Source: Dyadobacter sp. CY261 (GTDB taxonomy: Bacteria > Bacteroidota > Bacteroidia > Cytophagales > Spirosomataceae). From it: a stretch of 64,000 bases of DNA. Below are positions 16,744 to 25,948 of the stretch, piece by piece (the stretch's first letter is position 1; each line of letters begins with the position of its first letter). The notes under the pieces were generated by a model. That model saw only the letters and a list, made by a program, of their open reading frames with translations, was not told the DNA's origin and made no database searches. The stretch covers positions 1 to 64,000 of the forward strand of contig NZ_JAKCPW010000020.1 in NCBI RefSeq assembly GCF_021440085.1, read 5' to 3'. Both the position numbers and the translations under genes were made by a program.

Positions 16744-19128
16744 ATGAGCAACAATATCTTAAACACATCCCAAGACAGTACTCACTCGAACGAGGTTGAG
16801 GAGTTTAACCTAAGCGAATATATAAGTCGTTATTTTCGATATTGGTATTTTTTTCCTGTATTCTTTATATCTGCGCTGACTGTTGCTTTCTTCTACTTAC
16901 AAACAACATTGCCGATTTACAGCACAAAAACAAGCATCTTAATTAAAGAAGAGAAAAGTATTGGCGGCTCTCAAGGTGACATTCTTACGGAAATGAGTTC
17001 TCAATTTGGAGGAAACAAGACCGTTGAAAATGAAATGGAGATTTTCAAGTCTCAAACATTAATGGAGCAAGTCGTGAAAGAGTTGACTCTTGACGTTGCA
17101 TATACAACACGAGACGGACTGAAAACAGTTGATTTGTATAAAACTAGCCCGGTGACAGTAAAAGCGGAAATAGTAACACCGTTTGGCTACGAAGAGCCGT
17201 TGACAATTACCATCGTTGACAGTACCCACTTTCGCTTTAATGATGAAGAAAAGGTTTTTACCTTTAACCAAAGATTTAATAATGCCTGGGGTGCTTTTGT
17301 TGTAACCAAAGGAGGCAGCTCTCCTTATGAAAAGGTTCACATTCATTTCGGTGACGTGAAAAATCTTTCTGAGGCTATTCTGAAACGTCTTACTGTTGAA
17401 CAACCCAACGTTAAGAGTACAGTATTGGAACTTACCTATGAAGATTCTAATGTCCAACGCGCCAAAGATATTCTTAACAAACTGCTAGATGTGTATGTCC
17501 AATCATCTTTAAATGATAAGAATAGCGAAGCTAGCAACACATTGAAGTTTATTGAAAATCGTTTAGGATTGATTACCGGCGAGTTGGGTGATGTTGAAAA
17601 GGATGTTGAAGCTTACAAAACGAACCAAGGGATTACCGACATTAGCGCCGAATCGAAGCTTTTCTTAGAAAATATTAAGGAAAACGATTCTAAGCTAAAT
17701 GAAGTAAACACAAAAATCAGCATTCTTGAAAGTATTGAGACCTACATCCAAAATGCAGGTGATGGAGCCGTTGCGCCAGCTACATATATGATTGACGATC
17801 CCGTTCTGGTTTCACTTCTTACAAAATTCAACGAACTGGAATTGCAACGCGAAAGGTATGCCCGGACTACATCTCCGAATAACCCGCTTTTGCAAACAAT
17901 CAACACACAGTTGAACGGAACACGTCAATCTATCAGAGAGAACGTTCAGAACTTAAAGCGTGGAATGGCGGTAACCAAGCGAAATCTGGAGAATATCAAT
18001 ACCCAATTTTCGGCTGGTCTACGCAGTATTCCAAAAAAAGAACGCGAATTCGTAGGCATTAAACGTCAACAGTCCATTAAGGAAGAGTTATATTTGTATC
18101 TCTTGCAGAAGCGAGAAGAAACAGCATTAGCTTATGCATCTACCGTTACGGATAGCAGATTGATCGATGCGCCGATCTCCACTTTTAAACCGATAAAGCC
18201 TAAAAAGACGTTGGTTTGGTTGGGATCGGGTATTGCTGGAGTTCTTATACCCATTTTGCTGATCAACTTACTCTTCATGCTAAATAATACGGTACAAAGA
18301 AGAGAAGAGATTGAAAAGGTTACCCACTCATCTATTCTAGGCGAGATTGGCCAGATGAAAGGAACTATTAACGGCGTGCCTGGAGAAGAGTCCATTATTA
18401 AAATGACCAGCCGCAGCGCGGTGGCCGAACAATTTCGGGCATTGAGAACAAACTTACAATATCTTGGCGATGGCAATTGCCGTGTGATCATGTTTACCTC
18501 GTCCATCGGGGGTGAAGGAAAAAGTTTTGTAAGTATTAACCTTGCTGCGAGCTTGGCGTATTCTGACAAACGCGTGTTACTCATTGGTCTTGACTTACGC
18601 AAACCAACTTTGCATGAGCGCCTTGGCGTACCCAACCGGTTTGGTGCCTCGAACTGTCTCATTGGTCAAGGACATTACGTAGATTATATTCAGTCTACCG
18701 GCGTTCACCCTAAATTTGATGTCTTGACCAGCGGACCGATTCCTCCAAACCCTTCCGAGTTGTTGAGCAACGGTAAACTTCCTGTCTTACTGAAAGAACT
18801 CCGCGAAAAATATGACTATATCCTTATTGACTCTCCGCCGTATGGATTGGTTACTGATTCAGCTCTGATTGCAGAGCACGTGGATGCGACGCTTTACCTA
18901 GTGCGTTTCAATTACACAATTCTGGATCACCTCAGACGCATTGGTGATTTGCAACGTGTCAGACGATTCAATAACCTGGCGATTATCTTTAATGGCGTTA
19001 ATTATGGAGCGGGCTACGGCTATGGATATGGCTACGGGGGCTACGGATACGGTTACTATTCCGAAGAATCTGACGGAAGTAACAGTTCTGTGACGGCCAG
19101 ATTGAAAAAACTTGTAAGCAAAAGCTAA
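16744..19128 (+). CDS. Wzc-like polysaccharide co-polymerase / BY-kinase
   Basis: This 794-residue protein has a Wzz domain between two membrane segments (about residues 36-55 and 489-512), with a long coiled-coil-like periplasmic part, then a cytoplasmic BY-kinase domain. Walker A is SIGGEGKS (about residues 588-595), Walker A' is LLIGLDLRKP and Walker B is YILIDSPP (about residue 692). The tail (residues 756-774) is a run of Gly-Tyr repeats containing about nine tyrosines, the autophosphorylation cluster. It controls polymerisation and export of the polysaccharide together with the Wza-like channel and the CpsB-like phosphatase. Confidence 0.95.
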   Translation: MSNNILNTSQDSTHSNEVEEFNLSEYISRYFRYWYFFPVFFISALTVAFFYLQTTLPIYSTKTSILIKEEKSIGGSQGDILTEMSSQFGGNKTVENEMEIFKSQTLMEQVVKELTLDVAYTTRDGLKTVDLYKTSPVTVKAEIVTPFGYEEPLTITIVDSTHFRFNDEEKVFTFNQRFNNAWGAFVVTKGGSSPYEKVHIHFGDVKNLSEAILKRLTVEQPNVKSTVLELTYEDSNVQRAKDILNKLLDVYVQSSLNDKNSEASNTLKFIENRLGLITGELGDVEKDVEAYKTNQGITDISAESKLFLENIKENDSKLNEVNTKISILESIETYIQNAGDGAVAPATYMIDDPVLVSLLTKFNELELQRERYARTTSPNNPLLQTINTQLNGTRQSIRENVQNLKRGMAVTKRNLENINTQFSAGLRSIPKKEREFVGIKRQQSIKEELYLYLLQKREETALAYASTVTDSRLIDAPISTFKPIKPKKTLVWLGSGIAGVLIPILLINLLFMLNNTVQRREEIEKVTHSSILGEIGQMKGTINGVPGEESIIKMTSRSAVAEQFRALRTNLQYLGDGNCRVIMFTSSIGGEGKSFVSINLAASLAYSDKRVLLIGLDLRKPTLHERLGVPNRFGASNCLIGQGHYVDYIQSTGVHPKFDVLTSGPIPPNPSELLSNGKLPVLLKELREKYDYILIDSPPYGLVTDSALIAEHVDATLYLVRFNYTILDHLRRIGDLQRVRRFNNLAIIFNGVNYGAGYGYGYGYGGYGYGYYSEESDGSNSSVTARLKKLVSKS

Positions 19129-19435
19129 TTTCTTTGGCGACCCTATTCTGAGTTCGTAATGCAATCAAGCTTTAATAGTATTTATTTAAGGCAGTCATTA
19201 TGAATATTGGAAATGTTGTAAAATTGAATTATTTTCAGTTCAAATCTTGAAATGTAGCTTACAATAGCCATTGTGCAGGCTTTATTCAAGATTATCACTC
19301 AACGTTACACTATGAAAAAACAACCTCTCTCAATTGGGCGAATGCAATGCCGTGATCGCCGTGTTCCACAACTATTCTTACGGTCTTGGAACGGCACCCC
19401 GTATTTCGATACAAAAAACTAATCCCTGTTACATC
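19129..19435 (+). other. Intergenic region before ugd with a small possible frame
   Basis: These 307 bases are AT-rich at the left and contain an ACTCAACGTT element at 19297-19306. Five bases later an ATG opens a 36-codon frame (19312-19422) ending 13 bases before the ugd ATG; its product would be basic, and it resembles nothing I know. No TANNTTTG box is evident. The frame may be chance, a leader peptide or a gene remnant. Confidence 0.35.
19297..19306 (+). promoter_or_regulatory. ACTCAACGTT element upstream of ugd
   Basis: An exact copy of the motif found before the wza-like and wzc-like genes, 5 bases before a small frame (19312-19422) and 129 bases before the ugd start. There is no convincing -7 box 14 bases upstream of it. 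Confidence 0.45.
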
Positions 19436-20758
19436 ATGAGAATAGCAGTTGTAGGTACGGGCTATGTAGGCCTTGTAACCGGGACTTGTTTTGCAGAAAC
19501 TGGCAATCAAGTGATTTGCGTTGATATTGACGCGACCAAAGTGGAACGCATGCAGCGGGGCGAGATTCCCATTTACGAACCAGGTCTTGATATACTTTTC
19601 GACCGGAACATTGCGGAAGAACGACTTAAATTTACAACCAATCTTGAAGAAGGGATTGAGGATGCAGAAGTTATTTTCCTCGCACTTCCTACTCCTCCTG
19701 GTGAAGATGGCTCCGCAGACCTAAAGTATATTCTTGGCGTTGCGAAGGATCTAGGTCCTCTTTTGAAGCAATATGTCGTCATTATAGACAAAAGTACCGT
19801 TCCTGTTGGAACTGCGGAAAAAGTTCGGGATGCTATTGCCAAAAACGCAGAGGTGGATTTCGATGTGGTCTCCAACCCAGAATTTCTTCGCGAAGGTGTG
19901 GCCGTAGAGGACTTCATGAAACCTGATCGCGTAGTGATCGGAACGACGTCCGAGAACGCGAAAAAGGTAATGGAGAAATTGTACGCACCATTAGTGCGCC
20001 AAGGAAATCCAATTATCTTCATGGATGAGCGCTCTGCTGAAATGACCAAATACGCCGCGAACTCATTCCTTGCGATGAAGATTACCTTCATGAATGAGAT
20101 AGCCAATTTGTGCGAGCGTGTAGGGGCAAACGTAGACGATATTCGCAAGGGAATTGGAACAGATAGTCGCATTGGCAAACGTTTTCTTTTTGCAGGGATC
20201 GGCTACGGCGGAAGCTGTTTCCCAAAAGATGTCCAGGCATTAGCCAAGACGTCGGCGGATTATGGTTACGATTTTAGGACGCTCAAATCAGTGATGGAAG
20301 TGAACGAAGATCAGAAGAAGAAATTGATTCCGATGTTAAAGGAGCACTTCAATGGAAATATCACGGGCAAAACCGTGGCCGTTTGGGGTCTTGCTTTTAA
20401 ACCTTATACGGATGATATCCGTGAAGCTCCCGCTTTGGAGAACATAAAGGTGCTTCTGGCAGCGGGTGTTAATGTTACTGCCTACGATCCCGAGGCCGTT
20501 GAAAATACGAAGCGGCTAATTCCTCAAGTGACTTATACTCACACTGCTTACGCAGCCCTGGACGATGCCGACGCGCTGATGATCTTTACTGAGTGGCCTC
20601 AGTTTAGAACACCCGATTTCGGGAAGATGGGTAAGCTGCTCAAAAACAAAGTGATATTTGACGGTCGCAATTTGTATGAGTTGGAATTGATGAAAGAGCT
20701 CGGCTTCACGTATTACAGCGTTGGTCGTGAGACTTTAACTGTAAAAGAGCTAGTATAA
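19436..20758 (+). CDS. ugd: UDP-glucose 6-dehydrogenase
   Basis: From ATG 19436 (MRIAVVGTGYVGLVTG) the enzyme has 440 residues, the usual length. It shows the N-terminal Rossmann motif GTGYVG, the conserved VSNPEFLREG segment, the catalytic Cys at about residue 261 in GYGGSCFPKD, and the C-terminal UDP-binding domain (VWGLAFKPYTDDIREAPA). It converts UDP-glucose to UDP-glucuronate. The longer frame to an upstream TTG at 19334 has no homology and is rejected. Its presence predicts an acidic sugar, glucuronate or a derivative, in the polymer. Confidence 0.95.
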   Translation: MRIAVVGTGYVGLVTGTCFAETGNQVICVDIDATKVERMQRGEIPIYEPGLDILFDRNIAEERLKFTTNLEEGIEDAEVIFLALPTPPGEDGSADLKYILGVAKDLGPLLKQYVVIIDKSTVPVGTAEKVRDAIAKNAEVDFDVVSNPEFLREGVAVEDFMKPDRVVIGTTSENAKKVMEKLYAPLVRQGNPIIFMDERSAEMTKYAANSFLAMKITFMNEIANLCERVGANVDDIRKGIGTDSRIGKRFLFAGIGYGGSCFPKDVQALAKTSADYGYDFRTLKSVMEVNEDQKKKLIPMLKEHFNGNITGKTVAVWGLAFKPYTDDIREAPALENIKVLLAAGVNVTAYDPEAVENTKRLIPQVTYTHTAYAALDDADALMIFTEWPQFRTPDFGKMGKLLKNKVIFDGRNLYELELMKELGFTYYSVGRETLTVKELV

Positions 20759-20786
20759 ATCCTGACCCTTCATAACTGCAACTGCT

Positions 20787-21791
20787 ATGTCAAATCTTAT
20801 CCATGTAATCTTATCCGGTGGTGTCGGTAGTCGTCTTTGGCCGGTATCCAGGAAGTCTATGCCGAAGCAATATATCCCAATGTTCGGTGATAGGTCGTTA
20901 TTTCAACTTACTGCTGAAAGAAATAGTGAATTTGTGGCTCATACCGTCGTGGTAGGTAACAAAGATAACTACCTGCTGTCTCGTGCAGATCTTCTTAGGG
21001 CGAACGTAAACAAATACTCAGAGATCATTGAAGCTGCTCCCCGCAATACAGCGGCTGCGATTGCATTCGCAGCATTTGCCGTGAGGCCCGATGACATTCT
21101 GCTGGTTACTCCTTCTGACCATATCATAACGAATGAGGAAGCGTACGCGGCGGCGATTCGGAATTCGGTTGCCTTAGCTTCCGAAGGATACCTTGTCACC
21201 TTCGGCATTACCCCCTCGAAGCCAGAAACTGGCTACGGATATATTGAATTTGAAGGAAATGAAGTTCTCTCATTTCGTGAGAAACCGGACAAAACAACTG
21301 CTTCCGTTTTCATTGACTCAGGCAAATTTCTGTGGAACAGTGGAATGTTCTGCTTCAGAGCCGACGCCTATTTGGCTGAACTTAAAAAGTTTGAGCCGGA
21401 AATTTACCAGACTTCTCTGACGACTTACGAACTAAGCAATTCTGAATTCCTACCGGCCGTGGAGACCATGAAGATTCCATCCAAAAGCATTGATTATGCT
21501 GTAATGGAGCGTTCGGAAAAAATAAAGGTTGTGAAGGCCGACTTTGGTTGGTCGGATCTGGGTTCATTCGAATCAGTGTGGGAACATTGGAAAAACCAAG
21601 GTGAGCTTCATCGATTTGTCGATAACAACTGCGTGATAGGCACAACCAAGCACGTCGAGTTTTTAGGAGTCAATGACTTGGTGCTCGTCGAAACAGTTGA
21701 TGCGATCTTAGTTTTAGCTAGAAACAGCTCCCAAGACGTAAAAAAGATTTATGAAAAACTGGAAAGGGAAAAACCTGAGCTTATCGACTAG
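20787..21791 (+). CDS. manC: Mannose-1-phosphate guanylyltransferase
   Basis: A 334-residue nucleotidyltransferase with the signature GGVGSRLWPVSRKSMPKQ at residues 11-28, VTPSDHII, and a FREKP segment. It makes GDP-mannose from mannose-1-phosphate and GTP. It lacks the C-terminal cupin isomerase domain of the bifunctional enzymes, so fructose-6-phosphate isomerisation must be supplied elsewhere; no phosphomannomutase gene is in the window either. It directly precedes fcl and gmd, so the GDP-mannose is probably used mainly for GDP-fucose. Confidence 0.94.
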   Translation: MSNLIHVILSGGVGSRLWPVSRKSMPKQYIPMFGDRSLFQLTAERNSEFVAHTVVVGNKDNYLLSRADLLRANVNKYSEIIEAAPRNTAAAIAFAAFAVRPDDILLVTPSDHIITNEEAYAAAIRNSVALASEGYLVTFGITPSKPETGYGYIEFEGNEVLSFREKPDKTTASVFIDSGKFLWNSGMFCFRADAYLAELKKFEPEIYQTSLTTYELSNSEFLPAVETMKIPSKSIDYAVMERSEKIKVVKADFGWSDLGSFESVWEHWKNQGELHRFVDNNCVIGTTKHVEFLGVNDLVLVETVDAILVLARNSSQDVKKIYEKLEREKPELID

Positions 21792-21816
21792 CAATCCTTA
21801 ATATCAATCTTTATAT

Positions 21817-22758
21817 ATGGAAAAGAATTCAAAAATATACATTGCTGGCCACCGTGGTATGGTGGGATCGGCTATTTACCGGGCACTCGACCGGCAGGGC
21901 TATAACAATATTGTAACCCGTTCGTCATCAGAATTGGATCTAAGGAACCAGCAAGCTGTCGCAGACTTCTTTGAGCAGGAAAAACCGGATTACGTTTTTC
22001 TCGCTGCTGCAAAAGTTGGTGGCATTGTGGCTAACAACACTTATCGTGCTGATTTCATATATGAAAATTTGATGATTGAGGCAAATATCATTCACCACGC
22101 ATATTTGAATGATGTTACGAAACTGATGTTTCTGGGTTCATCGTGCATCTATCCGAAACTCGCTCCGCAACCATTGAAGGAAGAGTATTTACTTACGGGG
22201 CTTCTCGAAGAGACCAATGAGCCCTATGCAGTTGCAAAAATTGCTGGAATCAAACTTTGTGAAGCATATAGAGATCAGTATGGCTGTAACTTCATTAGTG
22301 CTATGCCCACAAATCTCTATGGGTATGGCGATAACTACAATTTAAATAATTCGCATGTGTTGCCAGCGCTCATCCGCAAATTTCATGAAGCGAAGCTGGA
22401 CAACAGGCCATTTGTAGAAGCGTGGGGAACCGGCTCACCGAAGCGGGAATTCCTTTTTGCAGACGATTTGGCTGAGGCTTGCCTTTACCTAATGGAAAAT
22501 TTCGATGGCAGAGAGCTCGTCAACATTGGCACAGGTGAAGATCTATCTATCAAAGAATTAACAGAATTAGTAGCGGAAGTCATTGGCTTTGAAGGTGAAA
22601 TTAAATGGGATACGTCTAAACCTGATGGCACCCCAAGAAAACTGATGGACGTCTCAAAACTTCATAGCGAAGGATGGCATCATACTGTCGAACTCCGCGA
22701 AGGAATCGCCTTAGCCTACCAGGATTTTATCCAGAACCAGGAGGTTTACGCTGTATAA
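21817..22758 (+). CDS. fcl: GDP-L-fucose synthase
   Basis: A 313-residue extended short-chain dehydrogenase: NADP-binding GHRGMVGSAI, a FLGSSCIYPK segment, and the catalytic Tyr-x3-Lys in EPYAVAKIAG. The family performs the 3,5-epimerisation and 4-reduction that turn GDP-4-keto-6-deoxymannose into GDP-L-fucose. It sits between manC and gmd; the usual order gmd-fcl is reversed here. The spacing of 25 bases from manC indicates one operon. Confidence 0.95.
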   Translation: MEKNSKIYIAGHRGMVGSAIYRALDRQGYNNIVTRSSSELDLRNQQAVADFFEQEKPDYVFLAAAKVGGIVANNTYRADFIYENLMIEANIIHHAYLNDVTKLMFLGSSCIYPKLAPQPLKEEYLLTGLLEETNEPYAVAKIAGIKLCEAYRDQYGCNFISAMPTNLYGYGDNYNLNNSHVLPALIRKFHEAKLDNRPFVEAWGTGSPKREFLFADDLAEACLYLMENFDGRELVNIGTGEDLSIKELTELVAEVIGFEGEIKWDTSKPDGTPRKLMDVSKLHSEGWHHTVELREGIALAYQDFIQNQEVYAV

Positions 22759-22805
22759 ATTTAAAACGCTGGCAAGCCGGCATAACTATTAATTTACTCA
22801 ATACC

Positions 22806-23948
22806 ATGTCAAAAGTCGCATTGATTACAGGGGTAACCGGCCAGGACGGTGCATACCTCACGGAGCTATTACTGGAAAAGGGATACACCGTACATGGTGT
22901 GAAACGCAGAAGTTCACTGTTCAATACCGACCGTATCGATCACCTTTATCAGGATCCTCACGTTGAAAAGCCTAAATTCATTTTGCATTACGGTGACCTA
23001 ACCGACTCTATGAATTTAACGCGTATTATTCAGGAAGTGCAGCCCGACGAAATTTACAACCTTGCGGCTATGAGCCATGTCCGCGTAAGTTTCGAAACGC
23101 CCGAGTACACAGCGAACGCAGACGGCATCGGTACGCTTCGTATCCTGGAAGCAGTCAGACTATTGGGACTTTCCAAAAAAACTAAAATCTATCAGGCTTC
23201 AACTTCGGAACTTTATGGATTGGTTCAAGCAGTTCCTCAATCTGAGACGACTCCATTCTACCCACGCTCTCCGTATGCAGTAGCTAAAATGTATGCATAC
23301 TGGATTACCGTCAACTATCGTGAAGCGTATGGAATGTTCGCATCCAATGGTATTCTTTTCAATCACGAATCTCCTTTAAGAGGTGAAACTTTCGTGACGA
23401 GAAAGATCACCAGGGCCGCAGCGAAGATCGTGCTTGGCTTGCAGGATATTCTCTACATGGGTAACATCGACTCCCAACGTGACTGGGGACACGCGAAGGA
23501 TTACGTGGAGGCTATGTACTTGATTCTGCAACAGGAAACTTCCGAGGATTTTGTAATCGCAACAGGTGTAACTACCCGTGTGCGTGAGTTTATCCGCAAG
23601 ACTTTCGCTTTCCTTGGTGTAGACGTAGAATTTACAGGTTCTGAGGAAAATGAGGTTGGAACTATTGCATCCATAAATTCAGCACGCCTTGCCGAATTGG
23701 GAATTGCCGAGGGCGAGCATTTGGCGCCTGGAACTGTAATTTTGAAGATAGATCCAAGATATTATCGTCCAACCGAAGTAGACCTGCTAATAGGTGATCC
23801 TACCAAATCACAGGAAAAACTTGGCTGGAAGCCCAAGCATACTTTGGATATGTTGATTGAAGACATGGCAACGTCAGACTTGCGTCTGTTCCAAAAAGAT
23901 CAACTCCTTTTAAAAGAAGGATTCGGAGTACTTAATTATTTTGAGTAA
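22806..23948 (+). CDS. gmd: GDP-mannose 4,6-dehydratase
   Basis: From ATG 22806 (MSKVALITGVTGQDGAYL) the protein has 380 residues. It has the glycine-rich NADP motif GVTGQDG and the catalytic YPRSPYAVAK, and the whole length matches Gmd. It makes GDP-4-keto-6-deoxy-D-mannose, the substrate of the neighbouring fcl product. The frame extends 132 bases further upstream into fcl without homology; the true start is 47 bases after the fcl stop. ACTCAA lies ten bases before the ATG, a partial match to the locus motif. Confidence 0.95.
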   Translation: MSKVALITGVTGQDGAYLTELLLEKGYTVHGVKRRSSLFNTDRIDHLYQDPHVEKPKFILHYGDLTDSMNLTRIIQEVQPDEIYNLAAMSHVRVSFETPEYTANADGIGTLRILEAVRLLGLSKKTKIYQASTSELYGLVQAVPQSETTPFYPRSPYAVAKMYAYWITVNYREAYGMFASNGILFNHESPLRGETFVTRKITRAAAKIVLGLQDILYMGNIDSQRDWGHAKDYVEAMYLILQQETSEDFVIATGVTTRVREFIRKTFAFLGVDVEFTGSEENEVGTIASINSARLAELGIAEGEHLAPGTVILKIDPRYYRPTEVDLLIGDPTKSQEKLGWKPKHTLDMLIEDMATSDLRLFQKDQLLLKEGFGVLNYFE

Positions 23949-23967
23949 GACCAGATATACCAATTAC

Positions 23968-24003
23968 GTCGATCTAGCAGTCCTAAAACGAGGCTAGATC
24001 GAC
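23968..24003 (+). promoter_or_regulatory. Perfect 11-bp stem-loop between gmd and the flippase gene
   Basis: GTCGATCTAGC (23968-23978) pairs perfectly with GCTAGATCGAC (23993-24003) around a 14-base loop. No T-run follows, so it is not a standard terminator. It marks the border between the nucleotide-sugar genes and the AT-rich wzx-wzy-glycosyltransferase block and may stabilise or process the upstream mRNA. Confidence 0.6.
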
Positions 24004-24022
24004 AACTCAAATATAAGCTACG

Positions 24023-25327
24023 ATGTACATTCCATTATCGACTGCGTGGTCTTCAATAACTAAGAATCCGCTACTTTTAAAGACTGCGCGACTATCCGTC
24101 ATCACTGTCTTTGCCAATATGTTGGCCTTCCTTGTGCCAATCTATATCGCAAACATATTTGGGATATCTAAGGAGACTGATAATTTTTTCTTTAGCTATG
24201 GGCTAATAACGTTTGGAAGCATCATCTTCTCTAACGCCGTCAGCTCAACTCTTGTTCCATTTCTAAAAGAAAAAATGGGGGATAAGGCCGCATTTGATAC
24301 ATTTCTTTCTTCCGTATTCTTCTTTTCATCTAAGTTCCTATTGATAGCAGCTGCTGTCTTTTTGGCTATCACCGTTTCTCTATACCTAGTTCTCGATAAC
24401 AACATTTATCTATACACCGCCATCTCAATACCGATCTTTATACTAACAATCTTTAATTCGTTATGCTATGGGATCTTATATTCGCTAAATAAATTTGATA
24501 TGGCTGCTACATCACCCATATCTCGTACAATTATTATTTTCATTTCGATTTTTCTGTTTAACAAATACCTCTCAATATATTCTGTCATTTTGGGATATAA
24601 TTTAGGCGAGCTAGCGAAATTAGTTCACCTAGTCTATATTATAAAAATCAAAAATAAAATAGCACTCACGTTTCAGAATCGCGATTTGTCCATAATTAAA
24701 GTGTTTGTTCGCGAGGGTAGCTACCAGGCACTTTCAACATCAATATCATCTGCCGCGCCAATAATTGGGAAAGTAATAGCTACTTTTCTTACCGTTGGTG
24801 CTGTATCCATTTTAGATTACGGTGACAAACCATTTATGATTTTTAACGTATTACTCAATTCATTTCTGGTAATACTTCTATCCCAGTGGTCAAGTGATGC
24901 ATTGAACAATAATTTCAAGTTAGGGACGCTTCACAAAGTGCTCATTGGAATTATGCTGCTAAGCGGGGTGCTGCTAATTCTTACCTACTACTTTCAGGCC
25001 AACTTGATAGACATCATTTATCCTACACTTAGCGCCACAGATAGGAAGACGATTGGAGATATATTTGTGATAAGCATGGTTGGGTTTATTTTTAACTCTG
25101 CGAACCAAGTTATCAATAGAGCAGCAATCGCGTTCAAGGAAACGAACATTATGGTCCAGGCAGCAGTAATCAAATCGATTCTTACTGTAATATTCGATTT
25201 GCTATTCGTTCTAAAATATGGAGTTATTGGTATAGCTATTGCAACTACGATAGTTCATTTGATCGGGCTGATACTAAACTACTTTCTTTTTGTGAGAAAA
25301 GTAAAGTACAAAATTACACTCCCATGA
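24023..25327 (+). CDS. Wzx/MurJ-like polysaccharide flippase
   Basis: A 434-residue polytopic protein with about 12 hydrophobic segments, starting with a basic N-terminus and the pattern GISKETDNFFFSYGL, which is typical of the MurJ/MviN branch of the MOP superfamily. Position beside the polymerase and glycosyltransferases points to flipping the lipid-linked exopolysaccharide repeat unit across the inner membrane rather than lipid II, though I cannot fully exclude the latter. It opens the AT-rich cassette and overlaps the next gene by 4 bases (ATGA). Confidence 0.85.
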   Translation: MYIPLSTAWSSITKNPLLLKTARLSVITVFANMLAFLVPIYIANIFGISKETDNFFFSYGLITFGSIIFSNAVSSTLVPFLKEKMGDKAAFDTFLSSVFFFSSKFLLIAAAVFLAITVSLYLVLDNNIYLYTAISIPIFILTIFNSLCYGILYSLNKFDMAATSPISRTIIIFISIFLFNKYLSIYSVILGYNLGELAKLVHLVYIIKIKNKIALTFQNRDLSIIKVFVREGSYQALSTSISSAAPIIGKVIATFLTVGAVSILDYGDKPFMIFNVLLNSFLVILLSQWSSDALNNNFKLGTLHKVLIGIMLLSGVLLILTYYFQANLIDIIYPTLSATDRKTIGDIFVISMVGFIFNSANQVINRAAIAFKETNIMVQAAVIKSILTVIFDLLFVLKYGVIGIAIATTIVHLIGLILNYFLFVRKVKYKITLP

Positions 25328-25938
25328 CTAATCTAATAGAAAAGTTAGCATTTGTGTTGAGGTGTGCTTTTTACCTTCCTCACTACTTATTGATGAGTGT
25401 GCATCCAAGAAAAAAAGTAATTAAAAACGAGATCTTACGATATTGTTCGCAAATTTTGTATTCAAATGATCAGGGACTAAAAGCATTTTTGAAAGTGATG
25501 GCCCAAATTCCTGATTTTCGAAGTTTATATTTTTCACGAGTTGGAACCTGGGGTATATTGCTGAAACCATTCACTAGTGTTAGAGTTAATCTGCATTTGT
25601 TCACCCCCGACGACAGAATTGGAGAAGGTTTATTGTTACACCATGCTTTCTCCACTGCGATATTAAGTAGACAAATTGGGAAGAATTGCGAAGTTTGGCA
25701 GTGCGTGACTATCGGAAAAAGCAAATCCGAGCCTGGACTTGATGCTACTCCATTATTGGGTTCAAATGTAAAAATTTCCGCAGGAGCGATTGTCATTGGT
25801 AAAATAACAATCGGGGATAATTCCATTATTGGAGCTGGTTCATTGATCACAAAAGATGTCCCTCAAAATGTTACAGTGGTTGGCAACCCTGCTTACATCA
25901 TCAGGCGTGATGGAGAGAGAGTAAACGAAAGACTATAA
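25324..25938 (+). CDS. Hexapeptide-repeat acetyltransferase, CysE/serine acetyltransferase-like
   Basis: This 204-residue protein has a helical N-terminal half and a C-terminal left-handed beta-helix formed by hexapeptide repeats (IGKNCEVWQCVTIG..., VKISAGAIVIGKITIGDNSIIGAGSLITKDVPQNVTVVGNPA). That is the CysE-like fold, but within this locus it more probably O-acetylates a sugar of the repeat unit. The start overlaps the flippase stop by 4 bases, so the two are translationally coupled. The acceptor is unknown. Confidence 0.85.
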   Translation: MTNLIEKLAFVLRCAFYLPHYLLMSVHPRKKVIKNEILRYCSQILYSNDQGLKAFLKVMAQIPDFRSLYFSRVGTWGILLKPFTSVRVNLHLFTPDDRIGEGLLLHHAFSTAILSRQIGKNCEVWQCVTIGKSKSEPGLDATPLLGSNVKISAGAIVIGKITIGDNSIIGAGSLITKDVPQNVTVVGNPAYIIRRDGERVNERL

Positions 25939-25948
25939 CTGTATCTAG

